From Piscicola geometra (Eukaryota > Annelida > Clitellata > Hirudinida > Piscicolidae), in NCBI GenBank assembly GCA_943735955.1, contig OX030955.1:7323769-7387768 (forward strand): a DNA stretch of 64,000 nucleotides. The letters run 5' to 3'. Below are positions 35,283 through 64,000 of this stretch, piece by piece. The notes below the pieces were generated by a model. The model saw nothing but the letters and a program-made list of their open reading frames with translations, had not been told where the DNA came from and searched no databases. The stretch's first letter is position 1, and every line of letters begins with the position of its first letter. The position numbers and the translations under genes were made by a program.

Positions 35283-36401
35283 TCACATCTCCTGGATGAG
35301 CTTCTTTTCCTTCTTGGGCTTCAGTTCGTGCATGTGTTTCTCCACCACCTCCTCTTGCGCCTTTCTGCGCTCTATTTCAGTCATCTTCACATGCAACAGC
35401 ACCTCTAGCAAACCTGCCATTCCTTCCATCTTCTCACCGTAACTACCCAGCCAACTCAGGTAAAACTCTATTTTTTTAAAAGCTTTCACTAAGTTTTTCC
35501 TGCCAATCAACTCATCTTCTTCTTGTTGCTTTTCCTTACACGCTTTCTTGAACAACCTCCTCAGAGCAGAAAGGCACGCTTTGGTGAATAGATTCCCATC
35601 AGAGCATCCTCCTCCCTGCAAGACACACACCACATCTGCCACCACGGCAACGGAGAAACGCTCAGAAACAAAGTAATTAGATGCTGTGTGAGATTGTGTA
35701 AGGTTGTGTAAGCAGTGGTCGATGCTGGCTAGGAGACTGGAGTAGGTGTGGTTAGAGAAACAGCTTGATATTGAGACGACTGCATGCGCGCTGTCAAGAA
35801 GCAAGTCATGGAGGTCTCCGTTGTGGAGACGACTGACGTAGCAGTAGGCGTATAGGACGTTGACGATGTCGAACGGAATGTTGGTGGAGGGCGTGTGTTG
35901 AGGCATGAGGTGTTTGAGGGGGGCAGGGTCGAAAATCTGCGGCATGGATTTGATGGCTTGGTGGTTGAATTGTTGGTCGTGTGGGATGATTTTGGGAAGG
36001 GTGATTTTCCACCATGGTTGCCATGTTGTGATGATGGAGGTGAAGTCTTGGCGCGAGTGCATGCTGATGAAGGACCACTTCTCTTGCTGCTCCAGCATCT
36101 GCCACACCTGCTCACTCTCCTCTCCCAGCTGCAATGACTTGAAAACCCTTTCCAACTCCTCATCAGGAAGCATTTCATCTACTCCTGCAACCCCCTTCAG
36201 CATCCCTGCCACTCCACCACCACGACCACCACTACCTACCACTGCATCCTCATTCAACGCCTCCATGAAACAGTCGCGATAGAACCTTTCAGAGCACTCC
36301 AAGTGCTCTTCACACTTGTAACATTCCACTGAACAATAATCCCTCAGACATTTTGGACAGCGGTACTTTGAAGCCACGCCACAGAAGACGCACTGCTTCA
36401 T
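35283..36401 (-). CDS. ZNHIT2: zinc finger HIT domain-containing protein 2
   Basis: ZNHIT2 is an HIT-type zinc-finger protein that works with the R2TP/HSP90 machinery in assembling snoRNPs and the U5 snRNP. This is one uninterrupted exon of 372 codons. The HIT finger occupies residues 4-40 with the expected Cys/His ladder (CVFCGVASKYRCPKC, DYCSVECYKCEEHLEC), followed by FYRDCFMEAL as in the family. The central motif with adjacent tryptophans (TWQPWWK) and the FDIVNVLYAYCYVSRLHNG segment match the conserved part of ZNHIT2. The C-terminus is a basic coiled coil. The start codon has A at -3 and overlaps the stop of the upstream NCBP2AS2-like frame (ATGA, 36398-36401), so the two are probably made from one transcript. 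Confidence 0.93.
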   Translation of the reverse strand: MKQCVFCGVASKYRCPKCLRDYCSVECYKCEEHLECSERFYRDCFMEALNEDAVVGSGGRGGGVAGMLKGVAGVDEMLPDEELERVFKSLQLGEESEQVWQMLEQQEKWSFISMHSRQDFTSIITTWQPWWKITLPKIIPHDQQFNHQAIKSMPQIFDPAPLKHLMPQHTPSTNIPFDIVNVLYAYCYVSRLHNGDLHDLLLDSAHAVVSISSCFSNHTYSSLLASIDHCLHNLTQSHTASNYFVSERFSVAVVADVVCVLQGGGCSDGNLFTKACLSALRRLFKKACKEKQQEEDELIGRKNLVKAFKKIEFYLSWLGSYGEKMEGMAGLLEVLLHVKMTEIERRKAQEEVVEKHMHELKPKKEKKLIQEM

Positions 36402-37612
36402 TGTTTCTTCTTGAACTCCTCGATTCCCTTCTGCAACTCTGTCTTGAACGTCTGCCGGAAAGATCGGAACGAGTCTTTCAAGTACTTGATCGGCGTCAAG
36501 CCTGGATTAGGTGAGTTTGGGATTTGGTTAGTCCAAAGAAGAGATAATGAATAATTTAAAAAGTTTGAAATTTAATTTGATAAATTAGATTTTTTTACCA
36601 AGTTCTTCCCTCCTGTTAAACCAGTACACAGTGAATCTAGCAGCCCTCTTTATTGGATAGCTTTCAGAAAGCTGATAAAAAAAATATATAAATGATTTAG
36701 AATAAATTTTATTCAATAAAATATCTAATAAATTGATAGAATTTTAAATATTTATTAAAAACAGATTTTTGTTTTAGAATTAGTTTTATTATCCATTTGA
36801 TGAATTTAAAGTCATAAATCAAAACTTTTAATGTTAATTGTTTATCACTTATCAAACTTTTTGAATAGCTGATTCAGAATTGAGAAAATATCTGGTAGGG
36901 TTTTATTAATTATAATTATTTTAAAATTATTAATTAAAAGGTTCTATGGTCTTTACTAGGCCCTAATAATTAGGACCTTGTAACGACCACTTAAGCATGA
37001 TCGGCACTACTCTTAGAGAAGCCGAACTATATTATTCATGTTCATTTAACTCCTCCCACTTTTTTTGATTGACACTTGTAAACAATTCTCAATTAAGCGC
37101 TTAATTTAAAATGCAGTTTTTTTATATTGAACACTTCATATTTGCGAAGGCAATTTAACTATTTTGCGTATTTCACTATCGTATCTTCCAATTATAAAGC
37201 TATATTTCGAGTCATTATTTTTCATAGACATTCAAGTTCTATTTTCAATGAATAATGACTCGGAATATGGTTTTATAATTGGTAGATACGATAGTGAAAT
37301 ACTTAAAATAGTTAAATTGCCTTCGCAAATACTAAGTATTCAATATAAAAAACTGCATTTTAAATAATATTTCTTTAAAAATGCGCTTATATTATTAAAA
37401 AAAAAGTATTTTCAATTAAGCGCTTGATTGAGAATTGTTTACAAGTGTCAATCAAAAAAAGTGGGAGGAGTTAAATGAACATGAATAATATAATTCGGCT
37501 TCTCTAAGAGTAGTGCCAGCATGATCATATAATGTTTTAATAATAATAATAAAATGAGAAAATAAGTAAAACTCAAAGGAAACACAAACCTTAAAAACAA
37601 TCTGAATACCAT
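36398..37612 (-). CDS. NCBP2AS2-like microprotein, first cistron before ZNHIT2
   Basis: Four short exons (37590-37612, 36858-36891, 36599-36671, 36398-36501) join in phase to give 77 residues. Key residues match the human NCBP2AS2 (KRASIM) microprotein as I recall it: Met-Val-x-Arg at the start, then LSESYPIKRAAR, then FRQTFKTELQKGI near the end. The protein is small, basic and probably mitochondrial, like the human one (inference). The last codons are Lys-Lys-Lys-Gln-stop. The TGA at 36398-36400 overlaps the ZNHIT2 ATG at 36399-36401. There is no polyadenylation signal between the two frames. A foldback transposon occupies most of intron 1. A separate ZNHIT2 promoter inside these introns cannot be excluded. 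Confidence 0.82.
36994..37526. mobile_element. foldback MITE with 9-bp target-site duplication
   Basis: The element spans 37003-37517 (515 bp). It begins GGCACTACTCTTAGAGAAGC and ends with the exact reverse complement. It is flanked by the same 9-bp word AGCATGATC at 36994-37002 and 37518-37526. The two arms are near-complete reverse complements of each other over about 230 bp, with one extra segment of about 55 bp in the right arm (about 37365-37420). There is no transposase. A 9-bp duplication with long inverted arms fits a non-autonomous Mutator-like (or Merlin-type) element. It sits inside intron 1 of the NCBP2AS2-like gene. Confidence 0.92.
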
Positions 37613-37858
37613 AACGGAGAAACGAACAGTTGTTGAGTTACAGATGACTTTGTAACAATATATAAATGTGTTTACTTTTAGTTGTAATAATGTTCATAAA
37701 AAATAGCATAAAATAATATTTATCAAAAAAAATTATATTACGGAAATTATATGTGTTTTTAAAACTAATAATATTTTGTTAACTTTTATATACTAAAACT
37801 GGATTAGATTGCTACTCGCAGTCCTATTTCAAAATATAGTTCTAACTAATATTTACAA
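37613..37858. promoter_or_regulatory. likely bidirectional promoter (NCBP2AS2-like/ZNHIT2 and MRPS11)
   Basis: Only 246 bp separate the two divergent start codons (37612 on minus, 37859 on plus). The interval is AT-rich without an obvious TATA box for either direction. Shared promoter use is inferred from spacing only. Confidence 0.5.
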
Positions 37859-39168
37859 ATGTTTGCAACTAAACTAAATCAATTTTGTACGTTTTCTAAA
37901 TGTTTATTTTTCAATAGTTTTCTAAAAGGTGATTTCATTTCATTCCAAGAATGAATCAACCTTGTGAATATTTCAGATTCTTATTATTATTTCTTAATGC
38001 TTTTGCATTATTATTTTAGTAATTTATTTTCATATAAATGTTTTAAATTTAATGCTTTAAAAAAATAATCTGGCAATAGCTAGTTAGTTTATAAAATATC
38101 TCAATAGTTAACTTAAAATTTGAGTCTTAAATTTAGTTACAGAATATGAATAATTTCAAAGCTTGCATAAAAACCTAATAAATTTTCATACACAATGCGA
38201 TTAAACATTTCCATGGAGTAGGCAGACTGGTGCACACATCTGCAGTGCACGAGACCCTCAGCAGGAACATCCGAGGCAAGAAGGAGGTGCTGAGGAGTGC
38301 TCACGAGGAGAAACTCGAGGCTCCCTTCCTTCATGGCCACTCAGAGTTCGTCCATGGAGCTTTCACTGTTCCCTTTGAATATGCCACTTTGAAATATCTC
38401 ATGTTGTCTTATTATGCTGTTAAATAATATTTTTCGTTATTATAATTTTCAATTATTTTACTCTTGATTTTTTGATCTCTTCTCCCATTTTCCCAGTCAG
38501 GGGCTGCTGATTCCGACGGTGAACACGCCTTCGTGGGAGGTGGATGGAGTGCGCTTTGACGAACTTCCCATTGTGCACATCCGCTCCTCCCCCAACAACA
38601 CAGTCATCCACGCCTCCAACCACTCAGGTGGACTGTCTTTTAATTATGCATGTTCTTTTCCATTTTGATTTGAATTCTTTTCAAAATAACACATTTGTGT
38701 GCCATATTCTTTGATGATCTATCATGTTGAAGAGCATTTTTTCCCCATTGTATACAATACTATGATATTCAATGATTGTATATCATAGTATTGTTTTATT
38801 TTGTTATGTCATGAATACCCATAGTACAACACTTTACAGGCACTGAGTACATAGCTCAATCATCTTGTGTGAGTTGGGATGTTCTTTTTTTGCTTGCTTG
38901 TAATTTCCATTATGTACTACTGAATCATGATTACTAGCATAGACACTATAATCATCATCACTGCAATCATTATCAACAACACCACAATCATCATCACCAC
39001 CATCTCAAAAATCATCATCTTCCACATCAAAATCATTATTATAATCATCTTCACAATAATCTTCAACGACAATAAAATCATCATCAACACCACAATCATC
39101 ATCATCAATACCACTACAATCATCATTCTCACCATCATTCTCACCATCATCATCATCATCATCATCAT

Positions 39169-39205
<37 letters not shown>

Positions 39206-40394
39206 TTCATTATCATCATCATCCCAATCATCATCATCATAACCACCATCCCAATCATCATCATCATCACCACACCAGGGAATGGAGGGCTTCAGGAATG
39301 TGAAGAAGAGCACTACAGTGGCAGCACAAGCCACTGGTCTCTCTGTTGGACTGGTGAGTGGTGATGATGATAATGGTGCTGGTGGTGGTGATGATGATGA
39401 TGATGGTGATGATAATGATGATGATGAGGATAATGATGGGAATGATGATGGTGATAATGAAGATGATGATGATGACGATGATGATGATAATGATGATGAC
39501 AGTGATGATGATAGTTAAAATGACTTTGCTGCAGCAAGTGATGAAGAAGGGAGTGAAGAACGTTAGAGTGGTCTTGAAGGGAATCGGAGCAGGCAGATTG
39601 GTGAGATGGTGGGTGGATGATGAGTTCAATCAATCAATCAATCAAATCAATTTCTATAGCGCTCTTTCCTGTGACTTTATTATGGCATCAGAGGTACATT
39701 CATCATTTCAAAAGAGATACCTCATGACTAGATACCTGTCTTTTTTGGTGTTACTCGAAGATTTATCCTGAAGGGGTGTTATACCCATCGTATAATACGA
39801 ACAAGCATTCGATTTTTAAAGCATTAGATGAAGTGTAGTGGAGTCTCTCGCTTCATATTCTCTTCAGCTCTTCAATTAAACTCTTCATCAAGTCTTCAGT
39901 GAAGACTATTCACATTTCATTGTATTTATCTTTTTCTTTAGTTTTTTCTTTTCTTTTTCATTCATTCATGCGCTTCTTTCAGACTTCTTCATTCTTGAAA
40001 ACACTTTAAGTTCCATTTTCAGCATTTTCCAACTGAAAGCTTCTAAGCATTCATCGCCGCCCAATCCGTCAGATTTTACTCCATTGAATTCAGTGTAAGA
40101 TGTGTTTTTAAGTTTTGCATCAACATCTACATGGTACATCGCTGCAATCAATTTTGATTATTACGCGACGGATTACTAGGGCATCGGTTACACTCGAACC
40201 TAGGACCATTAAGCGTTGGTCAAGGCAACTCATTACACACTCACCTACCCATTCATGCTTAAGCATTCCACTGCATTCCACCGCAGCCCTCTGTGAAGGG
40301 TCTCCAGATGGCTGGGCTGAACATCGTCTGTCTCTCGGACCGCACCCCTCTCATCCACTCGGGCCCTCGTCCCAGGAAGGCCAAGAGATTATGA
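37859..40394 (+). CDS. MRPS11: mitochondrial ribosomal protein uS11m
   Basis: uS11m is a small-subunit protein of the mitochondrial ribosome. Seven exons: 37859-37928, 38222-38345, 38497-38627, 38840-38868, 39279-39353, 39535-39600 and 40287-40394. All phases match and give 200 residues (human 194). Exon 1 encodes a plausible mitochondrial presequence (basic and aromatic, no acidic residues, MFATKLNQFCTFSKCLFF). Exons 3-7 carry the uS11 core: FDELPIVHIRSSPNNTVIH, CGMEGFRNVKKSTTVAAQAT, KNVRVVLKGIGAGRL, LQMAGLNIVCLSDRTPLIH, with the basic C-terminus RPRKAKRL. Exon 1 is the least certain: it was chosen by phase and composition, and its acceptor partner (TAG at 38219-38221) is unremarkable. Exon 4 is only 29 nt. 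Exon 5 sits between complementary trinucleotide repeats. Confidence 0.94.
38938..39272. repeat. ATC trinucleotide repeat, MRPS11 intron 4
   Basis: An imperfect ATC/AAT/CAT repeat of about 330 bp ends six bases before MRPS11 exon 5. The last 120 bp are nearly pure. Confidence 0.92.
39357..39519. repeat. GAT trinucleotide repeat, MRPS11 intron 5
   Basis: An imperfect GAT repeat of about 160 bp starts four bases after MRPS11 exon 5. It is the reverse complement of the ATC block on the other side of that exon. Confidence 0.92.
40130..40250 (-). repeat. tRNA-derived SINE, copy A
   Basis: On the minus strand it has a B box (AGGTTCGAGTG, 40191-40201) and a tRNA-like 5' part. Its tail (ATTGATTGCAGCGATGTA) is shared with the copy at 54694-54805. 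It lies in MRPS11 intron 6, shortly before the last exon. Confidence 0.7.
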
Positions 40395-42639
40395 GAGTCA
40401 GAATATAAGTTATTTTATTTTGAAACCGTTTTATTGCCATATTTTAGGATGTTAATTAAAGTATTAAATATATTTATGAAAATTTAGTCTTTTATTTTAT
40501 TTTACTCGGTCTATCTGCATTGAAAGCTCACCAAGAGCTATCTTATAGAACCTAAATTGTGATCCTCAATTAAGCTCTGGAGCCGATTAATTGATTATCT
40601 TTTTATAGACGTAATGCTCAAAAAGTAGCACTTGAGGCTAACTACTTCAAATAAAACTAAAGATATTGAAGATGTGGCAGAAAGAATAGATGTTCTTGCA
40701 ACTGCTGGATAATTATAATTGCAAGTAGTACAATATAAAGTTATAGAAACACACTTGGCACCTTGGATCAGGATAAGAGACAAAATATATCTTTGAAGAA
40801 ATGACCTTCAACAAAAATAGACCTTTGACGAAGTGTACCTTAAAAATAAACATTAGCTTTAACCTAAGCCTTAGCCCTGACCCAAGATCTAATTTTGTTG
40901 AGGGCTTTTTTTCCAACGAATAAAATTTGTTACACGTATTCGAACGTATCAAGAGCTAAGACAATTTTGAAAATTAAATATTTAATTCTTCGTAAAAGAA
41001 TAAACTCGTCAGAAACTCTTTATTTCAAAAATCGACGTCAACCATTGAGTTTAGGTGTCACAGACGATGCATGAGAGCATTAAGTATTACACGTGCGGCT
41101 TCAGCGCCTCAAGTGCACAACTCATGAATGCATGCAAACAATTAATTCCGAAAGATACAACTAACAAGAACCTCTACCCTACATGCTGCTGCTGCCGCTG
41201 TTGCTTAATTACCTTGACTAGCTGCTAGAAGTTGTCGTCGCTGGCCTCAAAGAGACCTCTTCAAACGTTGCGATAGATGAAGGAGCGTTGGAGACAGTTA
41301 CTTCTTGCATGGCGCATAATTGAGAATAATTAAGATCGCCATATTAACTGTTACAGTGTAATAATTTTACTTGTTACAATGTGACAGTGTAACAACGTAA
41401 CATTAGTGATTACGATGCGAGTGATGAAGGATGTGTTGGATGAGCGGTGTCAATAGACCATTGTTGATGATGAAACGAGAAAAGCTAACATTTTGGCTTT
41501 CTTTGGCAGTCTTTTAAACTCAATATCATAAAACGCTCTATTACATACGTGGATAGAAACGGACTAGATGGTTCATAATCTGTAGTGGGTGGACTGGGTG
41601 ATTGTTTGAAGGGCAACAAAGAATATGGCATACAAACTGGATGCATAAAATGAATAGAAAATTTGTACGTTAAAAACGGCTCAAAAAATGGAAACAAGAT
41701 TGGATGCTTGGACGCAATGTTTGGCTTTGATTGTGTACAGCGAAAGTGCAATTGATACGAAAAGTGCTGCAAGTCACTTTAGATTTGGCTTTTGAAATAC
41801 TTTCCAGCATGATGCACAGATGGTCTAGGTAAGTGAGCTTGATGGAGTGAAGGGGTAGTTTGATTTAGATAACATACTGCATTTAAAGTGTTTTGAGATT
41901 GGTTGCAACGAATGAAATGATATAGTTAATGAATTTTTTATAAAGTAGTCAATTAATATTTTTAATTGGATTAAAATCAAAGCTGGGCACCAACATTCTT
42001 AATAAAAGTTGAACATTTCGCTAACAATTTAACTTTAAGTTAACTTTGTAATTCATTAATGGACTAATTTAAGTTTGTTACATTTTATTTCTATTAATTT
42101 GTGCGTAACCAAACGAATCATGATTTCTTAATAAGTTTTTTAATTAATAAAGTGCCCCAAAGTTGTTGCTTTGTTTTTACTTTCTAGTAAATGTATTTCA
42201 CTTAGTGCGTGACGTTGTCACGGACATGTTGGCAATTCCTTGATGTTCCATTTTCATTCCGTTTTTATTTATTTCAAAGGAAACACTACACGTGCATCGT
42301 AAATTAGAAGATATTGTGCTTCAGACTGACTTATTAAAATAAAAATAAAAAAACTATTTTGTGCGCATTTAATTTTATTCTTATTAATTTTTATTGATTG
42401 TTTCAAGTTTGGTGATGTCGGGAATCTGGGAAAAATAATCTCAAGAACTTGAAATTTCTGATGGAGCCATCAAAGTTGGAAATGTTGGTATCCCTGGGTC
42501 TCCGAACCCATGTCCCTACGTGAATGACTAATTGTTTAAATCAAAGGAAAGAGGTTCGCTGATTTTTGACCACAAGTTATGCTGGCCCAGTTCTGTGGCA
42601 TTCAATGCCTACACGTTTCGGATTTATTGGTTAGATAAA
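40395..42639. other. intergenic, no gene seen
   Basis: This follows the MRPS11 stop codon. AATAAA-type signals for the plus strand are not clear; ATTAAA near 40455 is possible. A stretch at 41160-41300 is less AT-rich and holds an open frame on the minus strand, but it lacks good splice signals. The rest is AT-rich unique sequence. Confidence 0.4.
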
Positions 42640-43050
42640 AATAGAAAGAGCAAGATTACGGAAAATAGGCTCAAAGAGTTTATGAGAAAATAGTCGGAAG
42701 AAATTACCAGCAACAGTGGAGGTAGTAACAACGAGAAGGTGGATAAGGATGACTCTGAGCTCTTCAGTGATGTGAGACGCCCAAAAAAGCCGAAAATAGC
42801 ACAGGTCCAACAAAAACAAAGCCCAATAATTAGTCAAAGTCTCATTGGAAACCTAATCCAAGAACCCTTCAAAAGATTCCACTTTTTTTGGTGAAAAACT
42901 CTTGGTGGACTTGTTCATCAAGTTTAACACGGCTATTCCTTCAAGTGCTACAGTGAAACTATTTTTTCCTGTTGAGCCAATACATCTTACTTGCCAAGAG
43001 ATCATCATTAGATGAAAACTTCGAGATGCACCTCAAAGAGATAAAAGAAG
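42640..43050 (+). pseudogene. decayed hAT-family transposase, C-terminal fragment
   Basis: With stops and frame changes, the plus strand still reads the typical hAT dimerisation region: FIKFNTAIPSSATVKLFF near 42910-42970, followed by a degenerate version of the ITCQ/R-x-R-L motif. Upstream in another frame is a hydrophilic Ser/Asn/Lys-rich stretch. In hAT transposases this Pro-Ser-Ser-Ala-x-V-E-R-x-F block is diagnostic; here the acidic residue is lost. There is no intact coding capacity. I did not identify the terminal repeats. Confidence 0.6.
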
Positions 43051-43544
43051 ATATAAATTTTTTTTATTTATTGTGTTTTTCATTTGCCTTAACTTTAAAT
43101 AAAATTTTAATAAATAATTTTCTAGTTTAATAGTAATAAAAAGGTTCATACTATAACATTCATATTTTGTTTCAATAAAAATATTTTAAAATTCGAATCG
43201 TCTTTTATGTATTAAAACATTTCTTTTAAATAACACAATTTTAACATTAAATTGCAACTTCCGTTGAATCAGGATAAAAATTAAACTAATTAACGGTTAA
43301 TGAAGTTAACGTTTTATTTAACGGATTAAGGTAAAAACACTAATTTTTGCTTAACTGTGCCCATCTTTGATTAAAACCTTTCCCAACAGTTATTATATGT
43401 ATAATGAATACCCCTGTAACAAATTACAGACAAGAGATGGTTTAATCACATTGCTCTGCGTCATTTTCAACTCAAAAAAGAGACATTTAAAAAAAATGGA
43501 ATAATGATTAATTTGTCTAACCCTTTTAATTAACTGCGATAAAC

Positions 43545-44164
43545 CCTTATAGATATTCCTAGACAGACGCCTCACATTCTTGCACATCTGGTCTTCCTTA
43601 GAGAAGTCCAAGAACTTTGTGACTAAAACCAAAAGTTAATTTATCTCAGAAAAAAGTGTTTTATGTGGTGAGATGCACTGAGGGACGCTAGATGGCATAG
43701 AGCAGTTTAAATAAGGGTGATAGCAAGATCACTGAATGTTCATTGAAAGATTGTGTCAGATGAAGGGGTGCTCAAAAAAGTTTACATTGAAATATTAGCA
43801 TATCAATAGAACGCAGAGTTATTCTAACAATAAAAAGTAAACAGTTTTGAGTGGGAAGATTGTGAAGCAATTCCTAAAGCTTAAGTCACAGAAAAACACT
43901 GAAAAGATCAAAACGCATTCAAAGTAACAACAAATTAAATCAAAATGAAGAAAATGAATGTAACGCAAAAGTTACAATAGAAAAGTAAATATACGCACTA
44001 ATTAATATTAAATTATTCCAATTAACGACACTACGACATAGCCATCTTTTAGTCATGAATATCAAGGTTGAGGATTGAGCAAATTAAGTTAAAAGTGAAT
44101 GAAATCAAATGAAAATGTAGAAAAAGCTCTTACGGGGCTCTGGTGGATTGGTGCCAGAGTACCA
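43545..44164 (-). CDS. possible two-exon coding segment, unidentified
   Basis: Two segments on the minus strand, 44134-44164 and 43545-43622, have acceptor and donor signals and join in phase to read WYSGTNPPEPLTKFLDFSKE and then a basic stretch with RRLSRNIYK. The composition is coding-like, unlike the surrounding AT-rich sequence. No start, stop or further exon connects convincingly. A nearby ATG segment at 44255-44275 has the wrong phase. I do not recognise the protein. It might be a small gene between MRPS11 and the sodium channel, or chance. Confidence 0.3.
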
Positions 44165-63769
<19,605 letters not shown>

Positions 63770-63903
63770 CTGGGAGGGTGGAAGATGCTTTTGTAATGCT
63801 GTGGTGTAGGAAATAGGTATTGGAGTGAAAAGCATTCATATAAATATTAATTATTTAATTTCAGTTATTCTTGATTTTTACTTAAGATCTTTAACGACTA
63901 AAA

Positions 63904-63932
63904 ATTCCCCACACACGCACACACACACACAC

Positions 63933-64000
<68 letters not shown>
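63904..64000. repeat. CA repeat at the right edge
   Basis: A CA tract runs to the end of the window, inside the sodium channel intron upstream of the domain I S5 exon. Its full length is not seen. Confidence 0.95.

Noticed and set aside
35729..36282. Alternative-frame proteins overlapping ZNHIT2
   Set aside because: They overlap a complete ZNHIT2 frame with conserved zinc-finger cysteines and have no independent support.
38917..39633. Asp-, Met- and Ile-rich frames
   Set aside because: They are readings of ATC/GAT repeats in MRPS11 introns. Only 39279-39353 and 39535-39600 are exons.

Overview
This is a 64 kb piece of nuclear DNA from an invertebrate bilaterian animal. The genes have many exons with conserved splice phases, the background is AT-rich, and simple repeats and minisatellites are very abundant. 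The gene families are pan-metazoan. A spiralian (lophotrochozoan) host is a guess; the sequence alone does not settle the phylum. Exon models below were built by hand from splice sites, reading phase and recalled family conservation. The five most complete models (WDR26, EF1-gamma, TAF6, MRPS11, NCBP2AS2-like) all come out divisible by three.

Layout from left to right. A degenerate coiled-coil reading frame lies at 0.8-1.7 kb. A SAFB/SLTM-like gene with a SAP domain runs on the minus strand at 2.7-6.4 kb, and its 3' part is outside the window. WDR26 (LisH-CTLH-WD40) runs on the minus strand at 9.0-19.5 kb, with introns largely built of minisatellites and CA/TG repeats. EF1-gamma is on the plus strand at 20.3-23.7 kb, head-to-head with WDR26. 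A small secreted cysteine-rich protein is on the minus strand at 25.5-26.0 kb. A 45-bp satellite, a very long TAG repeat and an inverted repeat fill 26.8-29.1 kb. TAF6 (plus, 29.5-32.3 kb) converges on a Cys/Pro-rich protein gene (minus, 32.8-34.3 kb).

The most compact part is 35.3-40.4 kb. ZNHIT2 and an NCBP2AS2-like microprotein share the minus strand, and the microprotein stop codon overlaps the ZNHIT2 start codon in an ATGA. MRPS11 starts 246 bp away in the opposite direction. A 515-bp foldback transposon with a 9-bp target duplication sits in intron 1 of the microprotein gene.

From 40.4 to 46.1 kb there are mainly repeats, including a hAT transposase relic. From 46.1 kb to the right edge lies a voltage-gated sodium channel gene on the minus strand. 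Twenty-eight exons run from domain I S5 to the stop codon. The selectivity filter is D-E-K-A, and the inactivation particle reads Met-Leu-Met instead of Ile/Met-Phe-Met.

The genes are housekeeping (translation, transcription, mitochondrial ribosome, snoRNP/spliceosome assembly, ubiquitin ligase adaptor) plus one excitability gene. There is no sign that they form one pathway. The notable features are the overlapping two-gene unit, the sodium channel motif and the repeat-driven gene architecture.
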